NCBI RefSeq assembly: GCF_963082655.1
Contig: NC_081555.1
Span: forward strand, 144,708,330 to 144,772,329
Direction: 5' to 3'
Source of the DNA: Stomoxys calcitrans
Taxonomy: Eukaryota > Arthropoda > Insecta > Diptera > Muscidae
DNA length: 64,000 nt
In this document: one piece after another, positions 34,354 through 45,434 of the stretch
How the letters are laid out: every line of letters starts with the position of its first letter
How positions within the stretch are numbered: position 1 is the stretch's first letter
Position numbers and translations under genes: made by a program
Notes under the pieces: generated by a model
The model's database searches: none
Told to the model about the DNA's origin: nothing
Seen by the model: only the letters and a program-made list of their open reading frames with translations

Positions 34354-35752
34354 AAAACAAGTAAAAGCGTGCTAAGTTCGGCCGGGCCGAATCTTATATA
34401 CCCTCCACCATGGATCGCATTTGTCGAGTTGTTTTCCCGGCATCTCTTCTTAGGCAAAAATGGATATAAGAAAAGAGTTGCTCTGCTATTAAAACGATAT
34501 CAAGATATGGTCCGGTTCGGACCACAATTAAATTATATGTTGGAGACCTGTGTAAAATTTCAGCCAATTCGTATAAGAATTGCACCCATTGGGGCTCACG
34601 AAGTAAAATAGAGAGAACGAATTATATGGGATCTGTATCGGGCTATAGACCGATTCAGACCATAATAAACACGTTTGTTGATGGTCATGAGAGGATCCGT
34701 CGTACAAAATTTCAGGCATATCGGATAATAATTGCGACCTCTAGGGGTCAAGAAGTCAAGATCCCAGATCGGTTTATATGGCAGCTATATCAGGTTATGA
34801 ACCGATTTGAACCTTATTTGACACAGTTGTTGAAAGTTAAAATAAAATACGTCATGCAAAATTTCAGCCAAATCGGATAGGAATTGCGCCCTCTAAAAGC
34901 TCAAGAAGTCAAATCCCCAGATCGGTTTATATGACAGCTATATCAGGTTATGGACCGATTTGAACCATACTTGGCACAGTTGTTGGATATCATAACGAAA
35001 TACTTCGTGCAAAAATTCATTCAAATCGGATAAGAATTGTGCCCTCTAGAGGCTCAAGAAGTCAAGACCCAAGATCGGTTTATATGGCAGCTATATCAGG
35101 TTATGAACCGATTTAAACCATACTTGGCACAGTTGTTGAGTATCATAACAAAACACGTCGTGCAATATTTCATTTCAATCGGATAAGAATTGCGCACTCT
35201 AGAGGCTCAAGAAGTCAAGACCCAAGATCGGTTTATATGGCAGCTATATCAGGTTATGGACCGATTGGAACCATACTTGGCACAATTGTTGGATGTCATA
35301 ACAAAACACGTCGTGCAAATTTTCATTCTGATCGGTTAAGAATTGCGCACGCAAGAGGCTCAAGAAGTCAAGACCCAAGATCGGTTTATATGGCAGCTAT
35401 ATCAAAACATGGACCGATATGGCCCATTTACAATACCAACCGACCTACACTAATAAGAAGTATTTGTGCAAAATTTCAAGCGGTTAGCTTAACTCCTTCG
35501 GAAGTTAGCGTGCTTTCGACAGACAGACGGACGGACGGACGGACGGACGGACGGACGGACGGACGGACGGACGGACGGACGGACGGACGGACGGACGGAC
35601 GGACAGACGGACGGACATGGCTAGATCGACATAAAATGTCACGACGATCAAGAATATATATACTTTATGGGGTCTCAGACGAATATTTCGAGTAGTTACA
35701 AACAGAATGACGAAATTAGTATACCCCCCATCTTATGGTGGAGGGTATAAAA
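34354..35752 (-). mobile_element. Family A Helentron-like element, second of a head-to-tail pair
   Basis: The complete copy abuts the first at AAAAAACAAG. Modules at 34771, 34924, 35077, 35230 and 35383 are exactly 153 bp apart. Its microsatellite (35518-35616) is longer than that of its neighbour although the rest is very similar. The hairpin is a perfect TTCGGCCCGGCCGAA. The 152-codon plus-strand open frame (35237-35695) spans monomers plus microsatellite and is not a gene. Confidence 0.88.
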
Positions 35753-35796
35753 ATCGCCAAACCCAAACTTTGATGACTTTTCCTCTACAATCAATT

Positions 35797-36146
35797 TTTA
35801 TACACCCCACCATAAGATAGGGTGTATATTCAGTTGGTCATTCCGTTTACAACATAAGGAAAAAAATATTTCCGACCCTACAATGTATGGCCGTATCGTC
35901 ATAAAATTCTAAGGCGATTTAACGAAGTTCTACTATTCGTCCATCCGTCTGTTCCTCCGTCCGTTTCTTGTAATCACTCTACAGCTTTCAAAACTTGAGA
36001 TATTGAGCTGAAATTTGGCACGGATACATCTTTTTGCTGCACGCGGGTCAAGTTCTTAAACGAGCCAAATCAGACTATATTTGGATATAGCTGTCATATA
36101 GACCGTACTGCCGATTAAGGGACTGAAACCTAAGAACAGCATAAAA
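35797..36146 (+). mobile_element. 5' part of a diverged B-type Helentron-like element
   Basis: TTATACACCCCACCATAAG, GGTGTATATTCAGTTGGTC, TTCCGACCCTACAATG and CATCCGTCTGTTCCTCCGTC mirror the family B leader with many substitutions. One monomer follows and is cut by a family C element at 36147; a possible continuation lies at 37639-37800. Confidence 0.6.
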
Positions 36147-37638
36147 CCAGGAAGGAAAGGCAAAAGTCGGGCGGTGCCGACTATATAATACCCTACACTT
36201 ACACTTTATATTTAGAACTTATGTCGAAATCTAGTCAGTCTTTAATTTGGATACCAATTGAAAAAGCAATTTAGAACCTTGTAAGATTTTCCTACCATAG
36301 GACAAAATATTTGGCCATATTGGATAAAAGATTATATGGGAGTTATATCGAAACCTGTCTGATAAAAGATTATGTGATTATATGGGATAAAAGATTATAT
36401 GGGAGTTATATCGAAACCTGTGCCAATTTTAATGACACATTCTGGGACATAAAGAGAACATCTCACGCTCAATATTGTAGTGATGTGACCAAAATTGTGG
36501 ACTTTACTACCTAAAAAGTCCATATCGGATGAAATATACACATGGGAGCTATATCTAAAATTAGGACTGATTTAAATGAAATTTTGCGCACGTATTTAGA
36601 CGTCAATTTAAACGTCTCATGCAAAATGGGACGAAAATTGTGGATTCTACAGCCTTAAAAGGCCATAACGGATGAACAAATTATATATGGAAGCTATATC
36701 TAAATCTAAACCGATTTTTATGAATTTTTGCACAGATATGAAGACGTCAAATAAAGCACCTCAAGCTAAATTTTGTAAAGATCGGACCAAAACTGTGGCT
36801 TCTACAGTAACAAAACAGTTTTTGCCAAATTTTGTAGCAACTACGGCCATTTAAGTGAAAATCGGGCTATACATATATATGGGAGCTATATCTAAATCTG
36901 CACCGATTTTTATGAAATTTTGCACACATGTGGAAATCTCAAATAAAACACCCCATGTCAAATTTAGTAAAGATCGAACTAGAACTGTGGCTTCTACAGC
37001 CATAAAAGTCCATATCGGGTGAAAGATATATATGGGAGCTATGTCTAAATCTGAACCGATTTTTATGAAATTTTCTCTATATATTCAGATCAGTAACAAA
37101 ACAGTTTTTGCTAAATTTTGTGCAGATCGGTTGAAAATTGTAGCTACTACGGTCATTTAAGTGAAAATCGGACGATTCATGTATATGGGAGCTATATCTA
37201 AATCTGGACCGATTTTTATGAAATTTTGCACACATATGTAGACCTCAAATAAAATACCCAATGCCTAATTTTGTAAAGATCGGGCGAAAATTGTGACTTC
37301 TACAGCCCTAAAAATCCATATCGGATGAAAGATATATATGGGAGCTATATCTAAATCTGAACCGATTTTTTTCAAAATCAATAGCGTTTGTCCTTGGGCT
37401 TAAAAAGGGACATGTACAAAATTTCGTGACAATCGGACCACAAATACGACCTGCAGTTTGATTACAAGAATAAATGGACTCACAGACGGACAGACGGACA
37501 TGGCTAAATCGAATTAGAAAGCTATTCTGAGTCGATCGGAATACTTATCAATGGGTCTAGCTCTTCTGCTTCTTAGCATTGCAAACAAATGCACAAATCT
37601 ATAATAACCTGGACCACAGTGGTGGTGTAGGGTATAAA
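36147..37638 (-). mobile_element. Family C Helentron-like element
   Basis: On the minus strand the 5' end is TTATACCCTACACCACCAC with a leader containing CATGTCCGTCTGTCCGTC. Monomers contain TTCAGATTTAGATATAGC and TCCCATATATAT. The 3' end is GTAAGTGTAGGGTATTATA, then hairpin AGTCGGCACCGCCCGACT (about 36172-36189) and TTTTGCCTTTCCTTCC. Spacing is 143-153 bp with one longer gap, so it is an eroded copy. Non-autonomous. Confidence 0.75.
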
Positions 37639-37935
37639 CAGCATTTGAAGTATGAATCAGTGAGATGCTTTAAACATCCCGCCGTCTGACACAAATTTGA
37701 TTCAGATCGAACTATAACTGCCAAATAGACCCCTCTGCCAATTTGTGTTTCCATTGAACCAACACGCAGGGGATGTTCCCTATATATATGCATATGCATT
37801 GCGTTGGCGGAAAGAAAGTCAGAAATGGTAGAGGTGAGCAATTATTGACATTAGTCTTGAATGTCTGGAAGTCGTAGACGGCGGGAAAGACATTTGCCGG
37901 AAGTCGATACCACAGTTCGCGCGAAAAAGGAAGTA
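37639..37935. other. Degenerate helentron-like sequence
   Basis: Up to about 37745 there are monomer-like words (ATTCAGATCGAACTATAACT, GCCAAATAGACC). Beyond that no family is recognised before the next B element. Confidence 0.4.
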
Positions 37936-38582
37936 TTATACCAACCACCGAAAGATGGGGGGATCGAAATATCCATTTCCGACCCTATAAAGTATATATT
38001 CTTGATCAGCATAAAAATCTAAGACGATCTAGACATGTCCGTCCGTCGGTCCGTCTGTCTGTTGAAATCAAGCTACAGTATTTAAAAATAGAGATATTGA
38101 GCTAAAACTTTGCACAGATTCTTTTTTTGTCCATAAGCAGGTTAAGTTAGAAGATGGGCTATATCGGACTATATCTTGAAATAGCCCTCATATAGACCGA
38201 TCCGCCGATTTAGGGTCTTAGGCCCATAATAGCCACATTTATTATTCGATTTTGATGAAATTTGGCACAGTGAGTTTTGTTAGGCCCTTCGACATTCTTC
38301 GTCAATTTGGCTCAGATCGGTCCAGATTTGGATATAGCTGCCATATTGATCGATCCTCCCATTTAGGGTCTTAGGCCTATAAAAGCCACATTTATTATCC
38401 GATTTTGCTGAAATTTGTGACAGTAAGTTTTGTTAGGCCCTTCGATATCCTTCGCCAATTTGGCTCAGATCGGTCCAGATTTGGATATAGCTGCTATATA
38501 GACCGATCTCTCGATTTAATGTTTTGGGCCCATAAAAGGCGCATTTATTGTCCGATGTTGCCGAAATTTGGGACAGAGAGTT
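37936..38582 (+). mobile_element. Family B Helentron-like element, 3' truncated
   Basis: The left end TTATACCAACCACCGAAAG is followed by a deletion of about 35 bp in the leader (the TATATTCATTTTGTCATTCC part is missing). The microsatellite is about 38036-38060, then three monomers. It stops inside a monomer at GGGACAGAGAGTTA with no terminus. Confidence 0.75.
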
Positions 38583-39885
38583 ATCGCCCAATCGAATTAA
38601 AAAGTGATTCTGACACGATCCGTTTACTTTTCAATCGATCCATCTCTCTTCCTTCTCGGTTAAATGGGTTTCGGAGTGCAGCAATTTCGTGCAAACGAAA
38701 GTTAATGGAATTTAGCCGTTTTATCGCAAAATTTGCGTAAGAGGTGGGGCTTGGATGCCGCCCCCCTTGATATCCCAAAAAAACTTAAACACCCCATTTC
38801 TACCACAGGACCGCTCTACACCATTAGATTCCTTGTTGTCAAATTAAAGTCATAACCTCAATATTTTAGACATTTTTATTTGCGGCTAATATGTGCTAGA
38901 CCTATTAACTTAAACGCCTCAAGACCTTAAAGCTTGACTCTTTTTTGATCATTTGTTATACCAAAAGGTTCTTTTAAATATCGCATTTCACATGCAAGCG
39001 TTTTTAAGTGTCTTAAATGTCATACACCGCACACTTTACAGTGATTGTATGGCCATATAAGTATACGCCTACACTTATATTTGAATTATTCAAAGCGTTT
39101 CTTTTATTCTAGCATTTTTTTTTTTCGGTTATAATACACTCTTTGTTTGAAATTCTCTTTGAGTGTGATGGAAGCTGTGGGAGATAAATGCCACAGTAAA
39201 TAAATAAACAATGTGAAGTGATGGAGGCAAGGAAAGAAGAATGAAAACGTCAACAAAAAACGGAGACAAAGCACAGAGGGTTGTGTAATTGTTAATTAAC
39301 AACAAAGGTACTTTTTAACGCATTAATGCCTTTTTAAAAATCGCGCGCCCTCTCTGCATGACAAATATTTGTATAGCGATACAAAAAAAAAAACCACCTA
39401 GCAACACGTGAAGAGCAAATTACCTATATTTCAACGGAACAAGCCGTCCAGGCAGGCAGCTTTGATGGCTGGTTGGAAGGCTGGTTGGTTGGATGGCTGA
39501 CTTACAGCAGTGCTTGTTGGTGGTTTCTCTTAACTTAATTACACTTACCGAATAATGATATAAGAGTGGTTGCCTAACAAAAAAGGATAATTGACACATT
39601 AAGTGCACTAATAGCACCACCTCGTCGTTATTTTGTTTTGGTGGGAGCAAACGAAGAAAAGTTTAATATGAAAAGTGATTTTAAATCCCTTGAACCTTTT
39701 TCTTATATAGCCAAAGTGTATGTTGAAAAATTAATTGACAATTAAGTATTTCAAATTGAAACATGTACCCTTTCCTGAAATGGGATTAATTTAATTCTAG
39801 GAAACTAATTATGCCCTAGACAACCACTGAGGTATCACTTTGTTTATTACATTATTTAGTCGACACGACAAGAATCATTATACCC
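38583..39885. other. Low-copy DNA, no gene recognised
   Basis: The first 200 bp (TTATCGCAAAATTTGCG, GGATGCCGCCCCCC, TTGATATCCC) may be a scrap of an E-like Helitron. The remainder is AT-rich without repeats, apart from GGCTGGTTGG repetition near 39465-39495. Confidence 0.45.
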
Positions 39886-40400
39886 TACATCACCACTGTG
39901 GTACGGGGTATTATAACTTCGTGCATTTGCTTGCAAAGCTTAGAAGGAGAAGAGCTAGACCCATTGATAAGTATACCGATCGGCTTAGAATGGAACGCTT
40001 GCATGTGAAGGCCACCGTAGCGCAGAGGTTAGCATGTGCCGCCTATGACGCTGAACGCCTGGGTTCGAATCCTGGCGAGACCATCAGAATGCTGACGACA
40101 TTTGTAAGGTACTATGCCATGTTAAACTTCTCTATAAAGAGGTGTTGCACTGCGGCTCGCCGTTCGGACTCGGCTATAAAAAGGAGGCCCCTTATCAATG
40201 AGCTTAAACTTGAATCGGACTGCACTCATTGATATGTGAGAAGTTTGCCCCTGTTCCTTAGTGGAATGTTCATGGGCAAAATTTGCATTTGATCGGCTTA
40301 GAATCCCTTCCGGATTCGATTTAGCTATCTCCGAGTCTACACAATGAACTTTACCTATAACACATGTGTACTTTACCTATAACATTTCTGTGAAATCAGT
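39886..40400 (+). mobile_element. Family C 5' part, split by a SINE
   Basis: TTATACCCTACATCACCACT, GTGGTACGGGGTATTATAAC and GACCCATTGATAAGTATACC are the C leader. It is interrupted at 39991 by a SINE and continues at 40305 with TTCCGGATTCGATTTAGCTA. The expected microsatellite is missing and the element fades out by about 40400. Confidence 0.65.
39992..40290 (+). mobile_element. tRNA-derived SINE, essentially complete, with 14-bp target duplication
   Basis: The head at 40010 is GGCCACCGTAGCGCAGAGGT (A-box region). The B box GGTTCGAATCC lies near 40063, about 55 bp from the head as in a tRNA. The body follows with GAATGCTGACGACATTTG, CTATAAAGAGGTGTTGC and TATAAAAAGGAGGCCCC, and ends CAAAATTTGCATTT. 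GATCGGCTTAGAAT occurs at 39978-39991 and again at 40291-40304. About 18 extra bases precede the tRNA-like head. No poly(A) tail is evident. It encodes nothing and depends on a LINE for mobility (established for SINEs). Confidence 0.88.
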
Positions 40401-40489
40401 CAAAAAGCAAGTAAAAGCTTGCCAAGTTCAGCTTGACCGAATCTAGGGAACCCACCACGATGGATTCTGCTAACAAACTTTACAAAATG
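40401..40489 (-). mobile_element. Decayed helentron-like 3' end
   Basis: Minus strand: CCATCGTGGTGGGTTCCCTA, GATTCGGTCAAGCTGAACTT, GGCAAGCTTTTACTTG. This is the A/B-type terminus with a degenerate hairpin and no array attached. Confidence 0.6.
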
Positions 40490-42397
40490 AAACCAATAAG
40501 GAAGGGCAAAAGTCGGGCGGTGCTGACTGTTTAATACCCTACACCTACCCCCACAAGTACAATGTGGGACCTATATCCAATTCTGAACCAATTTTGATGG
40601 ACCTCGGCAAGCAAATACGTTCAAACTGTAAAAACTACGGTTAACAAATGGCAACATTATGGCAAATTACCCAAAATCTGAATAACGTATATATGGGAGC
40701 TATATCTTATTCTGAACCGATTCGGAGCAAACTTCTCAGATAATGTGGTAATCGTCGAGGAAAGAGTTGTTCAAAATTTTGGCAAGATTGGTCAATAAAT
40801 GCGCTTGCATTGGCTCTTAAAGTGAAAATCGGGCGATATACGTATATGACAGCTATATCTAAATCTGAACAGATTTCCATGAAATTCATTAGTATTAGTG
40901 AGAGTCAAGAGAAACTTCCTCCTACCGAATTTCGAAAAAATCGGTTAGCAAAATACCATTTTATTGCAATATTACTGAAAATCGGATGAAACATATATAT
41001 GGGAGCTATATCTAAATCTGATCCGATTTCGAGCAAACTCTATGTTTATTGTGGTAGTCATGGAGGAAAGCGTTGTGCAATATTTTGGTAAGATTGGTCA
41101 ATAGATGTGCTTGCAGTGGCACTAGGAGTGAAAATCGGGCGATATATACATCTGAGAGCTATATCTAAATCTGAACCGATTTCCATGAAATTCACCAGTA
41201 ATATTGGGAGTCAAGAGGAAATTCCTCCTACCGAATTTCGAGAAAATCGGTTAACAAAAGACCATTTTATTACAATATTACTGCAAATCGGACGATCATA
41301 TATATGGGAGCTATATCTAAATCTGAACCGATTTTGACCAAACTCTATGTTCATTGTGGTAGTCATGGAGGAAAGCGTTGTGCAATATTTTGGTAAGATT
41401 GGTCAATAGATGTGCTTGCAGTGGCTCTAGGAGTGAAAATCGAGCGATATATACATATGAGAGCTATATCTAAATCTGAACCGATTTCCATGAAATTAAC
41501 CAGTAATATTGAGAGTCAAGAGAAAATCATTCCAGCCAAATTTCGAGAGAATCGGTTAACAAATGACCATTTTATTGCAATATTACTGGAAATCGGATGA
41601 ACCTATATATGGGAGCTATATCTAAATCTGAACCGATTTTGACCAAACTCTATGTTTACTGTGGTAGTCATGAAGGAAAGCGTTGTGCAATATTTTGGCA
41701 AGATTGGTCAATAAATGTGCTTGCATTGGCTCTAGGAGTGAAAATCGGGCGATATATACATATGAGAGCTATATCTAACTCTGAACCGATTTCCATGAAA
41801 TTCACCAGTAATATTGAGAGTTAAGAGAAAATCCCTCCTGCCGAATTTCGAGAAAATCGGTTAACAAATGACCACTTTATTGCAATATTACTGCAAATCG
41901 GACGAACATATATATGGGAGCTATATCTAAATCTGAACCGATTTTGACCAAACTCTATGTTCATTGTTGTAGTTATAGAGGAAAACGTTGTGCAATATTT
42001 TGGTATGATTGGTCAATAAATGTGCTTGCAGTGACTCAAGAAGTTGAAATCGGGCGATATACATATATGAGAGCTATATCTAAATCTGAACCGATTTTCG
42101 TGAAATTCACCAGTAATGTCGAGAGTCGTAAAAAAATCACTCCTGCCAAATTTTGAGAGAATCGGGTAACAAATGACCATTTTTTTGCAGTATTACTGAA
42201 AATCGGACGATTATATATATGTGAGCTATATCTAAATCTGAATCGATTTTTTCCAATTTCAATAGGCTTCGTCTCTAGGCCGAAAAACATGCCTGCACCA
42301 AATTTGAAGATGATCGTATGAAAACTGCGACCTGTACTTTGTACATAAATTAACATGGACAAACAGACGGACGGACAGACAGACGGAGAGAAAGACG

Positions 42398-42436
<39 letters not shown>

Positions 42437-42699
42437 GGACAGACAGATGGACAGACAGACGGACAGACAGACGGACAGACAGACGGACAGACAGACGGAC
42501 AGACAGACGGACAGACAGACGGACAGACAGACGGATAGACAGACGGACAAACAGACGGACAGACAGACAGACGGACATAGCTAAATCCAATCAGAAAGTG
42601 ATTCTGAGTTCATCGGTATACCTATCAATGGGTCTATCTCTCTTCCTTTTGGGTGTTACAGTTATACCCTACATACCACAGTAGTGGTGTAGGCTACAA
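40490..42699 (-). mobile_element. Family C Helentron-like element, complete, dimeric array
   Basis: On the minus strand the 5' end is at about 42699 (GCCTACACCACTACTG, GGTATGTAGGGTATAAC). Leader and a long microsatellite (42356-42580) come next, then the array, then GTAGGTGTAGGGTATTAAAC and hairpin AGTCAGCACCGCCCGACT near 40517. Two monomer types alternate: one with ACCAAACTCTATGTT...GTGCTTGCAGTGG and one with CATGAAATTCACCAG...TTATTGCAATATTACTG. GAGCT positions 41003, 41156, 41308, 41461, 41613, 41766, 41918, 42071 and 42223 alternate 153 and 152 bp, giving a 305-bp dimer. Confidence 0.85.
42356..42580. repeat. GGACAGACAGAC microsatellite of a family C element
   Basis: About 225 bp of GACA/GGAC units with a 12-bp higher-order period GGACAGACAGAC in the middle (about 42430-42560). 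It sits at the same leader position as the GTCC tracts of families A and B. Long Val/Cys/Leu/Ser or Thr/Asp/Arg open frames on both strands are a consequence and not a protein. Confidence 0.9.
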
Positions 42700-42779
42700 T
42701 AAGTTGAAGGGCATTATTTTATTCTACATACCAAACTTCTGTCAAACTACCAAAAAACCAAGTTTCTAGGAACCGAACA

Positions 42780-43160
42780 AGGATGTTCAGGAGACCAGTT
42801 TAAACGGAAGCAATATCAGAATATAGACTGATTTGGACCATGTTTGGCACAGTTGTTGAAATTTGTAACAGAACACCGCATTTCAGCCAAATCGGAGAAA
42901 CATTGCGGCTTGTAAGGACTAAAGAAGTCAAATGGGAAGATCGAGTTTTATGGGAGCTATATCAGATTCTAGACCAATTTGGACCGTACTTTAAACAGTT
43001 GTTGGAAGTCATAACAGAACACCATGTGCAAATTTTCAGTCAAAAATGTCAAGAGGCTACCTTTACGCTTTCAACCGCTATTGTGATTTTGATAGACGGA
43101 CATGGCTAGATCGACTCAGAATGTCAGAATGACTAGATTAGGTGGTGGGTATAATTAAGC
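42780..43160 (-). mobile_element. Diverged family A-type element remnant
   Basis: Minus strand: TTATACCCACCACCTAATC at the right end, a leader shrunk to CATGTCCGTC, then monomers with GACTTC..A and TATAGCTCCCATAAAAC. The left part fades near 42780 with no hairpin. Confidence 0.6.
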
Positions 43161-43300
43161 TTCAAGGGGCTTGTTTCTTAAGAAATTCGGAACAAATCGC
43201 GACTTTTCCGCTTGAGCAACGTAGGACGGTATACTCTGAGTGGTACACCACAACTCGATTGTCTGCAGTCTTGTGAGAAATTCGGCTCAAGACCTTAAAT
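43161..43300 (+). pseudogene. Short mariner transposase scrap
   Basis: CTTGAGCAACGTAGGACGGT followed by CTGAGTGGTACACCAC and CGATTGTCTGCAGTC aligns with 15345-15420 of the larger mariner relic (frame RTVYSEWYTTTRL). Roughly 100 bp remain. Confidence 0.65.
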
Positions 43301-43710
43301 CGGAAAATTGGTGTATATGCCTACTATATTCAACTATGATCCAATCTCGACCATATCCTATACGGCAATCGAGGGGTCCAATGCAAATCTCTACATCAAA
43401 TTTCAATATAATGGGGTTGAAAAGAAGCGCCTACTATAAGCTCAACATTCTAAATTGGAACATCGAACTTTATGGCGTTTATATCCTAATATTTCTCGAA
43501 AATATTCGTTTCGAAAGTCGGGGAATCAACAACTCATTATTCACTCAACTTACTCAACAACTCGTTATTCGAAATGCCAACTTATTCGGGCAATTAATTT
43601 GGTTGTTGTATGGGAGTAATACCTTAATTGCGTTCGCCTGCAGGAAAATTTAATTTTAGCAAAAAAAGGCAAGAAATGCGGTTGTTATGGATTTAAAATA
43701 GGCAATTTTT
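43301..43710. other. Sequence of unknown origin
   Basis: The plus-strand frame 43240-43653 crosses the mariner scrap and has no recognisable domain. A few helentron-like words occur (TGGAACATCGAACTTTATGG). I cannot assign it. Confidence 0.35.
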
Positions 43711-43780
43711 TATCCACCACCATAGGATGGGGGTATACTAATCAAGTCATTCCGTTTTTAACACCTTGAAATATTCGTCT
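43711..43780 (+). mobile_element. Family A-type 5' end scrap
   Basis: TTATCCACCACCATAGGATG, GGGGGTATACTAATCAAGTC, CACCTTGAAATATTCGTC. It is cut within the leader and continues into AGGTT repeats. Confidence 0.65.
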
Positions 43781-43890
43781 AGGTTAGGTTAGGTTAGGTT
43801 GAAAAAAGGGTGCAGATATTAATACGCAACATGCCACTATGGACATACACCTGAGCCAGTAATCGGCTCTAACTACAAGGTAACACCTAA
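43781..43890 (+). repeat. (AGGTT)4 plus family G repeat
   Basis: Four AGGTT units at 43781-43800 lead into GAAAAAAGGGTGCAGATATT, CATGCCACTATGGACATAC and CCAGTAATCGGCTC. The same G sequence occurs reversed at 52602-52700, there without the pentamer run. Confidence 0.7.
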
Positions 43891-43900
43891 AAAGAAAATT

Positions 43901-44047
43901 TTGGGTTGCCCAAAAAGTAATTGGGGATTTTTCATATAGTCGGCGTTGACAAATTTTTTCAACGGCTTGAGACTTTGTACTTGCATTCTTTCTTCTGTCA
44001 GTTATCAGCTGTTACTTTTAGCTTGCTTTAGAAAAAAAAAAATGTAA
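43901..44047. mobile_element. Mariner-type MITE, left half (split by a family A element)
   Basis: Starts TTGGGTTGCCCAAAAAGTAA and runs to GAAAAAAAAAAATGTAAA. The right half continues at 45435. The left flank is TT rather than TA, so the target duplication on this side has mutated. Confidence 0.88.
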
Positions 44048-45434
44048 AACAAGTAAAAGCGTGCTAAGTTCGGCCGGGCCGAATCTTATATACCCTCCAC
44101 CATGGATCGCATATGTCGAGTTCTTTTCCCGGCATCTCTTCTTAGGCAAAAAAAGGATATAAGAAAAGATTTGTTCTGCTATTAGAGCGATATCAAGATA
44201 TGGTCCGGTTTGGACCACAATTAAATTATATGTTGGAGACCTGTGTAAAATGTCAGCCAATTCGAATAAGAATTGCGCCCTTTGTGGGCTCAAGAAGTTA
44301 AATAGAGAGATCGATTTATATGGGAGCTATATCAGGCTATAAACCGATTCAGACCATAATAAACACGTATGTTAATGGTCATGAGAGAATCCGTCGTACA
44401 AAATTTCAGGCAAATCGGATAATAATTGCGACCTCTAGAGGCTCAAGAAGTCAAGATCCCAGATCGGTTTATATGGCAGCTATATCAGGTTATGAACCGA
44501 TTTGAACCATATTTAGCACAGTTGTTGGATATCATAACAAAATACTACGTGCCAAAATTCATTCAAATTGGATAAGAATTGCGCCCTCTAGAGGCTCAAG
44601 AAGTCAAGACCCAAGATCGGTTTATATGACAGCTATATCAGGTTATGGACCGATTTGAACCATACTTGGCACAGTTGTTGGATATCGTAACAAAACACGT
44701 CGTGCAAAATTTCATTCCAATCGGATAAGAATTGAGCACTCTAGAGGCTCAAGAAGTCAAGACCCAAGATCGGTTTATATGGCAGCTGTATCAGGTTATG
44801 GACCGATTTGAACCATACTTGGCACAGTTGTTGGATGTCATAACAAAACACGTCGTGCAAAATTTCATTCCAATCAGATAAGAATTGCGCACTCTAGAGG
44901 CTCAAGAAGTCAAGACCCAAGATCGGTTTATATGGCAGCTATATCAGGTTATGGACCGATTTAAACCATACTTATCACAGTTGTTGGATGTCATAACAAA
45001 ACACGTCGTGCAAAATTTCATCGCAATCGGATAAGAATTGCGCACTCTAGAGGCTCAAGAAGTCAAGACCCAAGATCGGTTTATATGGCAGCTATATCAA
45101 AACATGGACCGATATGGCCCATTTACAATACCAACCGACCTACACTAATAAGAAGTATTTGTGCAAAATTTCAAGCGGCTAGCTTTACTCTTTCGGAAGT
45201 TAGCGTGCTTTCGACAGACAGACGGACGGACGGACGGACGGACGGACGGACGGACGGACGGACGGACGGACGGACGGACGGACGGACAGACGGACGGACA
45301 TGGCTAGATCGACATAAAATTTCACGACGATCAAGAATATATATACTTTATGGGGTCTCAGACGAATATTTCGAGTAGTTACAAACAGAATGACGAAATT
45401 AGTATACCCCCCATCTTATGGTGGAGGGTATAAA
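44048..45434 (-). mobile_element. Family A Helentron-like element nested in a MITE
   Basis: On the minus strand: TTATACCCTCCACCATAAG, leader, microsatellite (about 45215-45300), about five monomers, the 3' unique block, ATGGTGGAGGGTATATAAG, hairpin TTCGGCCCGGCCGAA, tail CTTGT. The MITE is interrupted within an A/T run with no visible target duplication, as expected for T|T insertion. Confidence 0.9.

Noticed and set aside
35237..35695. A 152-codon plus-strand open frame
   Set aside because: Same cause: two monomers, leader and microsatellite of a family A element read in one frame.
40010..40082. A possible functional tRNA gene
   Set aside because: A- and B-box-like motifs are present, but I could not fold a proper acceptor stem, and the sequence continues into the SINE body with a target duplication around the whole unit.
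42036..42590. A 184-codon frame rich in Ser, Val, Leu and Arg
   Set aside because: It is a translation of the GACA/GGAC microsatellite and adjoining C monomers; both strands are open at once.
43781..43800. Interstitial telomere repeat
   Set aside because: Only four AGGTT units, and flies are known to lack TTAGG telomeres; it belongs to the family G repeat.
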